From: Paramacrobiotus metropolitanus
Taxonomy: Eukaryota > Tardigrada > Eutardigrada > Parachela > Macrobiotidae
Direction: 5' to 3'
Assembly: GCF_019649055.1 (NCBI RefSeq)
Contig: NW_026570507.1
Location: forward strand, 1-64,000
DNA length: 64,000 nucleotides
Shown here one piece after another: positions 40,024 to 50,685 of this stretch (positions are counted from its first letter, which is position 1; every line of letters begins with the position of its first letter). The notes under the pieces are model-generated. The model was not told the DNA's origin and searched no databases. It saw only the letters and a program-made list of their open reading frames with translations. Both the position numbers and the translations under genes were made by a program.

Positions 40024-40455
40024 GGTTACAGGAAGCATTGCATTAAACACAAATCACAGTGGTTAATTAGAACTTGTTGCGTGCATGAAAATATTTGTTA
40101 TTTTGCAAGTATGTTTTGCGGTATCGTTGTTCAGATGCTAAATCATTCTGTTGTTTTGTCTCGGTTAAAAAAAATACGTAGAAGTGTGTATTATGAATCT
40201 GAGCGGTGCCACGCGCTGAACCATCTGTGGCATATTATTCGACATTCTACAGAAACCGGTTTTGCGGTTACAGCTAGTTGCGAGCAATTTTTACCGTGAA
40301 ACAACAACGGCTGTCGTACTGAGTTATGAATGGAACGTTCGGAAATTTCTCGTAGTGCACAAATCTAAGAAACCGCAACTGGTCAAAAACAAAACAATCA
40401 GCAACAAACGATAATTGCCATTGCTATAAAAGCAGCAACATTGTTGCAATGTTGA
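40024..40455 (+). repeat. Duplicated promoter block, copy 2 (in place upstream of a gene)
   Basis: Same words as the copy at 38819-39385. Here TATAAAAG at 40425-40432 lies about 100 bp before the ATG at 40531, a sensible core promoter for the small gene that follows. Confidence 0.65.
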
Positions 40456-40530
40456 CTATAAAATTATTCTTCAGTTTGCTGTAACAATTCTCTCACAATT
40501 TTCATTGGTGTTTGAGTTCAGCTGGAAACC

Positions 40531-41628
40531 ATGAATCGCTTAAATGCTTTGTTCTTCTCATTGTGGTTGCGGCTCTTGTGGTGCGTTTATCTAATCAACA
40601 TCAGTTTCCATAGTCTAGTGTTTTATTTTAGTCGATTTATTTCCTTTCTTATGCATAGTACTTGAAGAATTGTGAATAGTAAACAGAGACATCACAAATT
40701 TATTAATCTATTACATTACAGATCGCTGACGCCGAAGCAATGCTCCCAACGGCCCACCTGGAGGACCAGGAGGCAGCCATATAGTAAGCGAGCACTTGTA
40801 AACGTTCACCTATCCTTCATCATTACTAATTAACGTTTGCGTTCCTGCCGCATCAAATGCGATACTTCTATAATATTGTAACAACAGCCTATCTGGCTGC
40901 TGTTCTAGTGGGTTGGTTAATCCACCGTACCACGATCTGTCGGCTGTTAGGATGAAAGGTAGCACGGCCGGCAACGATGCTGGCCGAAGACGCTACTGCT
41001 GATGTTACTCAATTACACAGGTGGCTCCGATTGGGATGACGCTAGTTCATCCCAAGCGGTCAAACGCAACAACGGAACTCAAGGCATGTTTAATGACAAG
41101 GCGTTCAAGAAACGGAGCAAGGTTGTAAGCAAGGGTTTCGGCAAGAGAAACACAAGTAGATGCAAGCTGTAGCAAGCGAGTGTCCAGACTGAATTCTAGA
41201 AATTCATGAGAAAGGAAACTAGCCGGTAAAGTGGACACAATTCATAACGCGATGGAATGAATCATAACTGGGTGGTCTTATCGTTCGTACAAATACTATC
41301 GCTACAATATTATGCCAGGCACTCGGTGTCAGTGATATTATGTACGAGTACGTGTATTATACACAGTCGCAACGAAGGCTGCATACGTATTTAAAATTTA
41401 CCACAATTTTTCGAAACACACTTTTGTCACATTCTGCTTCGGCTGTTTTATTATAATAACCGTTTTCTGACTATATAGACAGTCCAGCAAGTGGCAGCAT
41501 ATAAGGCCAACTTAAAGAAGGTCCAAGCCGCCAAGGCAAAGGGCGAGAAGCCCGCGCAGATTGCCAAAGAGCTGCATCTTCCCCAAGCCCAGGTGGAAGA
41601 AATGTATAACGCTGTCTTGCCGACTTGA
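40531..41628 (+). CDS. Small secreted-peptide-like gene (three exons, frame problems)
   Basis: Proposed exons are 40531-40580, 40722-40783 and 41488-41628, with GT..AG introns. After the ATG, a shifted frame gives a strong signal-peptide core (FVLLIVVAALV then ADAEA). Exon 2 then reads, in a further shifted frame, a Gly-Pro-rich stretch (NAPNGPPGGPGG). Exon 3 gives a basic helical end of 46 residues (KANLKKVQAAKAKGEKPAQ, ending NAVLPT). Joining exon 1 to exon 3 needs two single-base corrections, one near the TTAAA and one near the GCAAT run, both at short homopolymers. It is therefore either a decaying gene or carries two sequence errors. Tissue role and family are unknown. Confidence 0.4.
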
Positions 41629-42054
41629 TCAAATTGACTATATACTCACACTACAAATAGGTGCTGATTCTTGCATAACACTAGATTCTAATTTCTACGA
41701 TATTTTTGTAAGTATTTTATACCAAGGTTACAGTTTATGCCAACAACAACAAAAATTTTGTTACGGTATAATGTGTTTATTTTTATGCCGTTATTTTGTG
41801 GTGGCGTGTTTCGAAGATTATGTCAAAAAATCATTCCGCAATCAAAACAATTGTCAATTATGCGGCCAGTTTGACAGCGTCGTCACTCAACGAAGCAAAT
41901 AACATCTGCACGAAATTCTCTGTTGGTTCCATTTTCTTGACGTTTGCACACTAAGCTTTAAAAAAAGTCAAACATATCGGAAGGAAATTAAGGACATGCG
42001 TAAAAATAATCTGGCGAAACATGTTATGCAGGCAGTTAACGGGTGGTTTCACTG
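41629..42054. other. Intergenic, convergent 3' ends
   Basis: It lies between the small plus-strand gene and the minus-strand F-box gene. No ORF or repeat of note. Confidence 0.35.
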
Positions 42055-45000
42055 TTAAGTCGTCGCAGGCCCAGCAGGATAATGGTAAGCAAGCATGGTC
42101 AGCTGCAAATTTCCCAGGCTTACGCCATCCAAATTTGTTATGTCCCAATCCGCAGGAAGTTTGGAATTAACACATGGTCCGTAGCTGAAAAATGCAAATA
42201 TTCCCCAATGTTTTCGATACACTATAAAATTCCGAAACTATTTCTTTTCTGCCACAGATAATGGATTCTTGGTCAAACCGGCAAAATATCCCTTCCAGAG
42301 AAAGCTGTCTTTTCTGCCACAATTGCCTGAAGTGACCTTTCCGAAAGTCTTTCCAGCGTTACCAAGGTGCTACTAAGAGGGAAGACTTCAGAATACAGAG
42401 TAGTTGTAAAAAAGTAACTTTTATGTCGTAATGATGAGCTCGTGTCCTACACGGGGAACATTTTTGCCGGAACGTTGAACGAGATGTACGGCCAAAGAGT
42501 CGCTATTTCTGTACTAGAGATGCGTGTCGAGTGTCGGACATCGTTGTCTAAAAGAACGAAGACCTATTTAGTCACTGCGGGAATTATGTCCCGTCTGCTT
42601 TGCATCTCTAATCACACCCTATTTGCCCCATGCCGAACTATGAGCGTTTTTCCGAGTATGTCTTCTGGTTCAGTAGTTCTTCAGTATCGCTGGTAACAGT
42701 ATTTGAAAACTCACTTTTCCCTGTAGGTCTATGAAATCTAACGTTGGCTATGACGGTGGGCGGGAACTCGCAAGCAAAATATCCCGGGTCAGGGGGGGGG
42801 GGGGTTTGCCGGTCACTTGTTAGTCCGACAGAAGGACCACAATGTCATAAATTGTAACTAGCAAACTATTACAGATAAAACTAGGAGGTACTGTATTTGG
42901 CATTCCTAGATTGAGCGAAAACTGCATTGGTACGTACAAGTTAAGCATTTGCCGCAATTCAATCCACTGAAATTCAGTATACGGAACAGTCCGCACCCAT
43001 GTGGAATGAGTGTTTTTGCACCATATTCTTAATCCAGGTTCCACTGGAGAACAGCAGGCCTCCAGTGTTCGTTTAAAATCTTGCAAGCACCGCAGTTTTT
43101 CGGCTGTACTATGCAGATCCGTCCAGGTCATCGAGGGGATAGTAATCATGAAATTGAAATCTTGCGTTGTCTTCCTGAATCCGGGCATCGGATGTTTGAA
43201 TTCCGGACCATGATACTGTGCAAAGTCTACCGTGTAGTTCTTAATGACCAATCGTCGGCAGACTTCGCCTAAATGCAGCGCATGGAAATGCATGGAACTT
43301 AAGTTGCGATCGTCAGGATTGTTGTTGTCTCGGGGAAACAGACGAGCAGCGGGCACTCGCGTGTCCTTCAAAACGATTAATGGAAGGGTCGCCTTCATGC
43401 GCAGCAGTTCCACAACAAGCCACACCGTAGAGAATAGTCGTAGGTCAGCACAGCGATGGAAAAGGTTGCTTAAAGCCAGTGTGTGGGTGGTTTTATGAAC
43501 ACTTCGGTGCAGCATTCTCGCTATGTGGTACCCTTCGGTTTCGTTGCGACATGTCCATTGAGTGGTAAGATTTGCAAAGTCGATGGTAACGCAGTTGGCA
43601 ATTGTTGGATCCGGCAACAGAAGATTCCATAGCGCGCAGACTCTGTAATTCCCAATAACGTTAAAATCCTGCAGACATTGCGAAAGTTCTATCTGGTACA
43701 TAAATATATTTATATGTCAAGTGTACCACAAAATTTCTCGGTGTTCAAACACTCTTAGGCTGGCGTCATAATCACTGTCAGAGCCGTAAGAAATTAACAA
43801 GCTAAAAAGTTATTATTTGTCTGTGATAGAACAATCGATATACGTCGAGACTGGAAACTCACCTTCTAGCAATAAGTTGTGAACGCAGATCCAGTGAATG
43901 CAGGACTTCTGAGAGTACTTCCGGTGGCATGTCATTAAACACGCGATCGTCCACTGGAAAAATTGGCGAAAAATTTTCTTTTCCGAAATATTAAGCTGAA
44001 TTAACATGAAGTTTTTAGCCCGCATTTTTAAGTCACCATTGCTAAATAATAGGTTTTAATTCACGTTACTCCACGACGTTCTACTAATGACCCGTACTAC
44101 GACACCATCACGAACAATTCTGTAAACTTCTAGTTTCCGTTTCTCAATTTAACATGTGCAAATCCTTTGGTTTTTATAATATTCATAAGCGATATGTTTA
44201 TAGAACGAATTACATACAACCTTATTAAGGTAAACAAACATGTGGTATGCAAGAGGATTCACAAAGCAAGGTATACAAGCTTGTCCGGTAATTTCTGTCG
44301 TAAAGGTACAGATAGCACATATTAAGCGCGAAGTTTGCGCTATAGCGATTGCCACTACACTACGTTTGGCGTAACACGCAAATTTGTGTATTTCACTGTT
44401 TTGAACCGGCAGAAATTACCGGACAAGCTTGTACAAGTAAAATAGCCGGTACTTTTTCGGTTTGCTTAACTTCTCACTTCTAATTCTCGAGCTTGGTTTT
44501 TACAGAAAGAAATAAAACTTTTTCTACACACAGTTTCAAAGCAGATTTGAATTATGAAGGAATCTTTGGCTTCGTGCATGGTTGCTGCTTAATTAAAGAA
44601 GCTTACCGGCTGTTGACATCTTTAGTGACCACAAGCGCAGCTCCGGCTTGCCGCAGTAACAAAGCAAATATTTTTCCACTCCCACAAAAATTTTCTCCAT
44701 AGTGTTTTCCGCCCAACAGAAATTATCCTTAGGACAAAGCTCATAAGAGCCATTTATCCCAATGTGCACACACGGAATATTCAAGATTACAAACCGAACT
44801 GCATTTGTTTCGATCTTGACAAACAGACAATCCGGGCTCCGCCACGAATCAAATCGTATGCCATTCCGAAAAACCATGTCCAGCATGTGATTGATCCGAT
44901 ATTCATCGATGGCGGCGTATTGCACAGTTTCCACAGGTAAAGTAATTTTCCTAATTTCACTAACAAAATTGTCTGGAGATTGTGGGAGATGGTCGACAAC

Positions 45001-45399
45001 TTGCCAGTGATGTACAACGTGGAAGATCTCCTTATCGCCTGAATCCATCGTGACACACGTGGGATACATGTTCAACTGGCTACAATTTTGCACAAGTTTT
45101 CCAGGCCGGAAAATGTACGGCCCATTCTTCGTACTGCGCACAGCCACATGCACATCCATTGGGCCGTTCTCATTGATGTAATCATGGCGGAAGTGGGACC
45201 GCCTCCACACGCGATCCACGGACACCCACCACGGGGCGATAGTTGTGCAGTCGAAATCGACAAAAACTTGGTCGCCGTCGACGTCTTGAAGGAATCCCAG
45301 ATAATAATCCTCACCCACCAAATTGACCAGGACTACGTTGGCGAGATTAAAATAACCAAGACGCTGTCCCCGCCAGAAATATGAGTTCAGGAACGCCAT
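42055..45399 (-). CDS. F-box protein gene, four exons
   Basis: Exons (minus strand) are 44607-45399, 43863-43953, 42938-43642 and 42055-42184; all introns are GT..AG. Phases match at every join, giving 572 codons from ATG 45397-45399 to TAA 42055-42057. Residues 1-264 are an N-terminal domain of unknown fold (start MAFLNSYFWRGQRLGYFNL, with many aromatic and acidic residues). Residues ~272-305 form the F-box, split by an intron: NDMPPEVLSEVLHSLDLRSQL, then RRVCALWNLLL. The remaining ~265 residues resemble the variable substrate-recognition part. Such proteins link targets to the Skp1-Cullin ubiquitin ligase. A related, broken copy lies upstream. A run of 13 G (42792-42804) sits in the last intron. 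Confidence 0.75.
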
Positions 45400-46630
45400 T
45401 AGAACATTTCTATAAAAATGCCGTTTTATGTTTGATTACCTGTGGGCTGTGTACACTAAGTTAGAGATGGATGTACACATAACCTTGCAGTAACGTACAA
45501 TAAACTTCGATCTAAATAGGCTTGCAGTGCCACCCGGTTACTCAGTCCAAGGATGCCTGCACCTTAGCAACTTTATTATCCAACTACAATAGGGAAAGAC
45601 AGGGAGACAGCCAACTGCTTTATAGCAGTCCAGTCGGAATGATTGACAGTTGTGTTCTTTGTGCACCGTCCTTTTGATAGACTGGCACGAAGCTTAGAGT
45701 GGACTGCTCGCGGCAGTCTCTTCTCTAAGATCTTTTCAGAGGCAGATACGTATATTTGATACTATCTCACCTGAAGTTGTTAACAGGCCTCGATCAAAGG
45801 TTGTAAAGACTGTAGATAAGCGTATTCTGTAGAGTGTTGCCTCCATTCATGATTACAGAATCATATTATTATAACACCTGCGTATCGGACGTGGAGACAA
45901 CACGAGAAGCGAAGAAAAGGAAAGTAATCGCTGTTGCATCATTCTTCTGCAAGCACTTAAAATAGACGCGGATAGTGGAATAGAGCGCTATATCATCATC
46001 AAACACAATCTGCAAATATATTATACCTGCTGTTTTTTGTATGAAGCCTTAATAAACACCAGGTATAGTGAAATTCTCGTCAACTCAGTCATTCTGACCC
46101 ATTTTCCAATTTTCACCGGAAAGCGCCGTGGGTGCCTCACTCTATCCCAAAAGCTATGAAGTTAGTTGCCGGATGGGAAACGGTCGGTCTGCCTAGCTGT
46201 GATCAGCGACGGCAAACAATCTTGGCTGCAGTACCGACGGTCAGCAGGCACTTTCAGTTTAGTGGGTTGCGATGACCTTATAGTTCCCCAACATCAACAA
46301 CGGCTTTATGCTTGTTGGCACTGCCATCATTTTATTACAGACCGCAAGGCAGGACTGGAGTGCTTTCCGAAGCTTGAAAACAAATCAGAATAGGAATCGT
46401 TCGAAATCAAGAGATTAGTACGTAACAGAAAGCCGGCCGTCCCGGAAAGAAGTTTGGAGTTAATGCAGTTTAATGTAGAACCGCTGCTATCTTGTGTATC
46501 TTTGAATAACAGAACAAATTCCAACTCCAACGGAAACCAAATCGATTTCACTTCAACAGGACTGCGGATGCTTGCAGTACGGGTAGCTTTACAGATAGAC
46601 TGGCAATTGCATCGATTGCTAAACCACGGT
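45400..46630. other. Upstream region of the F-box gene and 3' flank of its pseudogene
   Basis: No supported gene. TATACCTG and CAGGTATA near 46021 and 46060 form an 8-bp inverted repeat around a TTAATAAAC. Otherwise nothing recognisable. Confidence 0.35.
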
Positions 46631-48210
46631 TCATGTACCGCCATAATGGCGGGAAAGCATACTCAGCTGCAGACTACCCAGAATCACATCAAAATCTCTA
46701 GCGTCCCAATGCTCAGAAACATCGGGATCATAGCTGAAAAAACATAATTCAACCATATCATTTATAATATTAGAACGTTAACATGTTTGTAAGATGGTTT
46801 GGTTATCGCAAACAATTACGAAAATACGAGATAAATATAGTCGTATTTCGATACTTACAAGTTCAGCAACTTGCGCAGCTCCATCCACTGCAAATTAGAA
46901 TACGGCTGAGTTTCCATCCATCCGGCGTGTTTGTTCTTCCACCAGATTTCTGCTGCAGACTCAACCGCAGGACAACAGGTCTCCAGTTCCTCCTTAAACT
47001 CTCGCAAACACCACAGTCTCTCGGCTTTATTGCGAACTCGTAAAGGTCATCGAGGGGATGGTGACCATCAAATTAAAAGCGTCCGTTGCGTAGGTGAATC
47101 CGGGCATCGGATAACGGAATTGCGGACCGACATACTGCGCAAAGTCTACCGTGTAGTTCCGGATGACCAACCGCGTACAGATTTCGGTGAAATGTAGCGC
47201 GTAGAAGATCATGCAGCTTAAGTTGGGATCATCAGGATTAGTCCTATCTCGAGGATACGGGCGAGCTGCGGGCACGCGCATACTCTTAAGGACGAACAAA
47301 GGAAGCGTTCCTTTAGGGCGGAGCACTTCTGCATCAATCCATCCCGTGGAGAACACAATTGAGATCCGCTCAGCGGCGGAAAAAGTTGCTTACAGCCAAA
47401 GCGTGTGTAGTTTTATGGACGCATCGGTGAAGTAGGCGCGCTATGTGGTAAGCCTCTGTTTCGTTGCGCCATGTCCATTCGGGGCTCACATTTGTATAGT
47501 CGATGTTTATTATTTTATTATTATTATTATTATTACATCAAGAGCAGACAACCCGCTAAACGGGACTTCAACGTCTGGTCGGCAACAAAATATAACTAAA
47601 CAAAAACAATTTTAAGACAGATCAACAGTTCGGAGAGCAAATTTAAAAAATCCCACACCATCAACACTGAGTATCTGCATGTTAACTTTTTTATGCGCTC
47701 AAAGATGTTCCTTAGTCGCATGGCCAGTGTGCCTTCTCCGATCTTTTTCTTCGCTCTGGCTGCAATTCTCGTTGGGTTCCGCAGGTTGTACAGCATTCCC
47801 AGATCCGTGAAGTCGATCATCCCGACCATATACCGCGGTGGTTGGTATGCTTCGTGGTTGTAGATCTTATACAGCCAGACCGCTTCAGACTGCTTCCAAC
47901 GGTCGTACACCGGCAGGATGCGCAGTTTCTGATACAGCTCGGGTGTAACCCGCTCCTTGTAATCAGAAATCGCCCGCAGTGCTTTCCGCTGTGCCCTATC
48001 TAATTTCTTGCGTAAAGCCGAAGATGCCGGCCGCCGGCGACCACGTATCTGACCCGTAATCCAGATGTGGCTGCACACAGGCATGGTAAAGATCCAGGCC
48101 GTCTTTCGCGCGGTTGATCATTGCGATGCCGTAGTTGACTTTTCGCAGCACTTTTTATACACTGGGCGGCAAATGGAGCCGGTAGCAGGAGATTCCAGAG
48201 CGCACACACT
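46631..48210 (-). pseudogene. F-box family pseudogene copy, split by a LINE
   Basis: It matches exons 3 and 4 of the gene at 42055-45399. The last exon is 46631-46733 (YDPDVSEHWDARDF...LSRHYGGT) and the third exon runs from 46859 to 48210. The splice sites and phases are the same as in the intact copy (donor after LRKLLN, acceptor before CTATGAT). Exon 3 has a frameshift near 47038 and another near 47356, and is interrupted by a LINE fragment at about 47506-48152. VCALWNLLLPAP at its start shows the F-box end. No counterpart of exons 1 and 2 was found before element C, so it is a partial copy. Confidence 0.75.
47506..48152 (-). mobile_element. 5'-truncated LINE fragment with TAA-repeat tail
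   Basis: The minus strand carries the end of a LINE reverse-transcriptase protein (VNYGIAMINRAKDGLDLYHA, HLDYGSDTWSPAA, then in a shifted frame LRKKLDRAQRKALRAI, LRILPVYDRWK, AVWLYKIYNHE). It ends in a tail of TAA repeats (47506-47535), as in I/Jockey-like elements. It lies inside exon 3 of the F-box pseudogene. No clear target-site duplication is visible. It has at least one frameshift. Confidence 0.75.
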
Positions 48211-48300
48211 CTGCAGTTGCAAGCGACTTCAGATTTCTGATTACTTTACCAGAACTGTGTTTTCTTACATGAATCAAATACATTATTCGGATTCCATATT

Positions 48301-48344
48301 CGTTCGGCCGATTAATATCTTCTTTTAAAATAACTGCATTTTGA
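48301..48344 (+). repeat. 44-bp direct repeat, copy 1
   Basis: Identical to 48671-48714, 370 bp away. It starts CGTTCGGCCG and ends ACTGCATTTTGA. The second copy lies 27 bp before the element C insertion. Origin unknown; a local duplication or the ends of an unrecognised element are possible. Confidence 0.9.
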
Positions 48345-48670
48345 CTTCAATTTTGATTTTTAATTAAATGCAAATGTGAAGTTATCGTGAATTAGCGAGA
48401 TTTGCATGGCCCAAATTAAAGTACCCAGGGCGTAGTCCGCCCGAGAAGTACGTGTTTTGAAGCGCCATAAAAGTTGTGGACAAGGAAGTGTGACGTATTT
48501 ACTGAGCGCTAATACTTTCAGCTTATTAGCAGCTTAGGAGCTGCGCCTTAGCAGACTAAAACATCAACAACGCAACTGCGTATGTACATTAACTACGCCA
48601 GTTGCCAGGTACAACATTCGTACAACACAACATCTTTACATTGGCATTAACGAGAATCCTTTACTATACA

Positions 48671-48714
48671 CGTTCGGCCGATTAATATCTTCTTTTAAAA
48701 TAACTGCATTTTGA
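48671..48714 (+). repeat. 44-bp direct repeat, copy 2
   Basis: Exact copy of 48301-48344. The ~330 bp between the two copies hold no coding signal. Confidence 0.9.
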
Positions 48715-48741
48715 ATTACCGGTCATAACGCTATTGCATGG

Positions 48742-49129
48742 TGTCAGAGACCGCTCACACGAGTTGGTTGACACCTGTAGTGGCTTGCTCTGTCGCCCGC
48801 ACGCGTATGGCCACGCCATCCGTGCCGCTCATATACGCTGATAACTCAGCGTATACTTTGTCTACGCTGACCAATCAGCGTTCGCTCAGCACTTTGGAGG
48901 TGTGGCCCAGCGCTTACGAGCGATTCCATGCTTTGCGGTACCAGCTGTGATTCAGCTGCTGCATGCCGCGGCATTACGACGATTTTCACCGAGCTCGCTG
49001 GCAGCCACTTTCACCACAGCTTTTCCGCATTGGTTTTCTGTGTTGTTTTTGTTGGTTGCTTTATTGCTTCACAATAAAGGAGAGATATTTGCTCCCTTTT
49101 TGCTCTCTGCTTCTGTGTCATATCTGACA
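48742..49129 (+). repeat. Element C 5' LTR
   Basis: 388 bp. Two successive hairpins lie at 48832-48855 (10-bp stem) and 48864-48881 (7-bp stem), with a CCAAT box in the second. AATAAA at 49073-49078 is about 50 bp from the end, as expected for a polyadenylation signal. Confidence 0.95.
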
Positions 49130-49138
49130 TGGTAGCAG
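49130..49138 (+). promoter_or_regulatory. Element C primer-binding site
   Basis: TGGTAGCAG directly follows the LTR. It is the complement of the last nine bases of animal initiator tRNA-Met and is shared with element A; the match ends there. Confidence 0.7.
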
Positions 49139-50280
49139 TATCGTTCGGTTTTCTTTCCGACGGATCTCTGAACCCCAGTGGAGGCATCATTTCGGTCGAA
49201 CTACGCTGCGTCTGAAAGTAGACCAGCACGTTGCGTCTAAAAGTAGACCAACGCCTGCGACCTCATCTTCCTGCAACATCCAGACTTCACTGGAAGTCTG
49301 CTACGCGACGGATTAATCATACGGGTCGCGGCCTATAAGTAGGCCCCCCGCAGCTTTGGCTCCCCGCTCAAAAACTGAGTTGGGTACGTCGCTGACCAAA
49401 CCATTGCACCCTATCGGGTACGCTGCGGCCCTCACGGTAGAAGAGGGTGAAGTGGACGACGGAGCAGCGCTGTCTGGACGATAAACCGACCGGTAAGACT
49501 TGCTATGGCGTCGTAGGTTTTGAAGAACTTTCGAAAAATTCGGGGTTTTCCGTACAACAAAACCTTTAAAATTCAATAACTTTTGAACCTTTCAACAAAT
49601 TTGCATAGAACTTGCATTTTCGGATTCCTCGTGAAATTCTGCACCAGAATCGTGTAGTTTTACTCTCGAGAAAATTTTCCCCGATTTTTCCTCAATTTTT
49701 TCGGCGAAAATAACCGCCATTTTGTCCAGCCAGAAATTTCGCGAAAAGTCGCGTGACGTCAGAGTGGTTTAATTTTCGACCAATCAGCGTAAACGGGAAA
49801 CTTCCCAATGCTATAAGACTCGTAGTGAGTCATATTGTTTTTTCACTTTTGCTCACGGCACGCCACTCGTGACGTAGAGCTTATCGCAAGAAAACTAAGT
49901 ACGTGACGTCACACTGGTCAGTAACGTAACATAGGGCCATAGGAAGCTAACGCTAAACCTGAACTGTAGCTCACCTGACCAGCATCGACCCGCGATCCAG
50001 ACCAGAGCCAACGTTCCGTTCCTGACTCAAAGACCAAGACCAAAAATTTTTTAAGTCCCAATACCATGGGCCAGATTGAAAGCGCCTTGGCCAAGGTGAC
50101 GCCATACACCAGCCATGAACAACTCCAACGGAGATTGTTCAGTCCTATGGACGGGCGCCAAACCAATGATTAGAAGAAGCCATTGGGTAAAAACTACTCA
50201 ATGCGCGGCGCGGCGGGGCGGGGCGAAACACCTTTCGCATCGAACGGATGTTCGAAAGGTAGGCCAGGGACAAAGCCATA
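49139..50280 (+). other. Element C leader with a short MGQ-type ORF
   Basis: The leader contains a tandem pair of ~25-bp units (49208-49255), two TGACGTCA sites (49754-49761 and 49904-49911) and a CCAAT box (49780). A 36-codon ORF at 50066-50173 starts MGQIES in a good context (ACCATGG), which fits an N-myristoylation signal, then stops. A GC-rich run (about 50203-50225) follows. Most of gag, as known from element A, is missing here, so an internal deletion is likely. Confidence 0.5.
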
Positions 50281-50685
50281 ACGTGCAACTTTTGTCTCTT
50301 GGGAAACAACAACACCAGCGAATGCGGCTACGCCAACCGGAACCTCCAGGACAATCCCAACCGGAATTGGGTCCTGGATTGGCGCGAGCGGTACATGAAG
50401 GGACACCCGACAGGGGCACAAAATCCCAACCGTTTCGGCCTGGTGCCACCCAGAGCCCGACCACAACGTGGTACCGGGGGGAACGGCAAGCGCAGATCGT
50501 CCACCGAGGGGTCTGGTGGAAGTGGGTCCGGTGGCGGAAACCGTCAAAGCGGCGGCGGGCCACGCGGATTTCAAACACCCGCGACCGAAAGGACCGCCTT
50601 ACCACCGCTGACCGATCAGCAGTTGAAGCCCAAAGGCAATGGCAGTGGCTCTAACCGGGCCAACCCAACTGCGGTAAACGCCTAA
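50281..50685 (+). pseudogene. gag: Element C gag remnant (altered zinc knuckle and tail)
   Basis: It reads as the nucleocapsid end of Gag: a zinc-knuckle-like CNFCLLGNNNTSEC with the spacing of a CCHC box but Asn where His should be. NRNLQDNPNRNW, similar to the same place in element A, follows, and then a Gly/Ser/Arg-rich tail. The stop TAA overlaps the next ATG as TAATG, so protease is in the minus-one frame relative to gag, as in element A. The capsid and coiled coil are absent, so it is not a working Gag. Confidence 0.65.

Noticed and set aside
40722-40783. Collagen-like GPPGGPGG in exon 2 of the small gene
   Set aside because: Too short to be a collagen repeat; more likely a Gly-Pro linker of a secreted peptide.
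41546-41620. Helix-turn-helix-like end of the small gene product
   Set aside because: The similarity to DNA-binding helices is weak and conflicts with the signal peptide.
42792-42804. Run of 13 G
   Set aside because: A simple homopolymer in an intron; no quadruplex pattern of spaced runs.
46021-46069. Inverted repeat TATACCTG/CAGGTATA
   Set aside because: Eight-base arms around a 30-base AT-rich loop are expected by chance at this scale; no terminator or histone-type context.
47596-48084. 163-codon ORF as a host gene
   Set aside because: It contains the YK...P..L...L..LPV.DR..Q pattern of LINE C-termini and ends in a TAA-repeat tail.
50115-50654. Alternative 179-codon plus-strand ORF
   Set aside because: Overlaps the gag remnant in another frame and lacks the Cys-box and Gly/Arg tail in register; judged a shadow.
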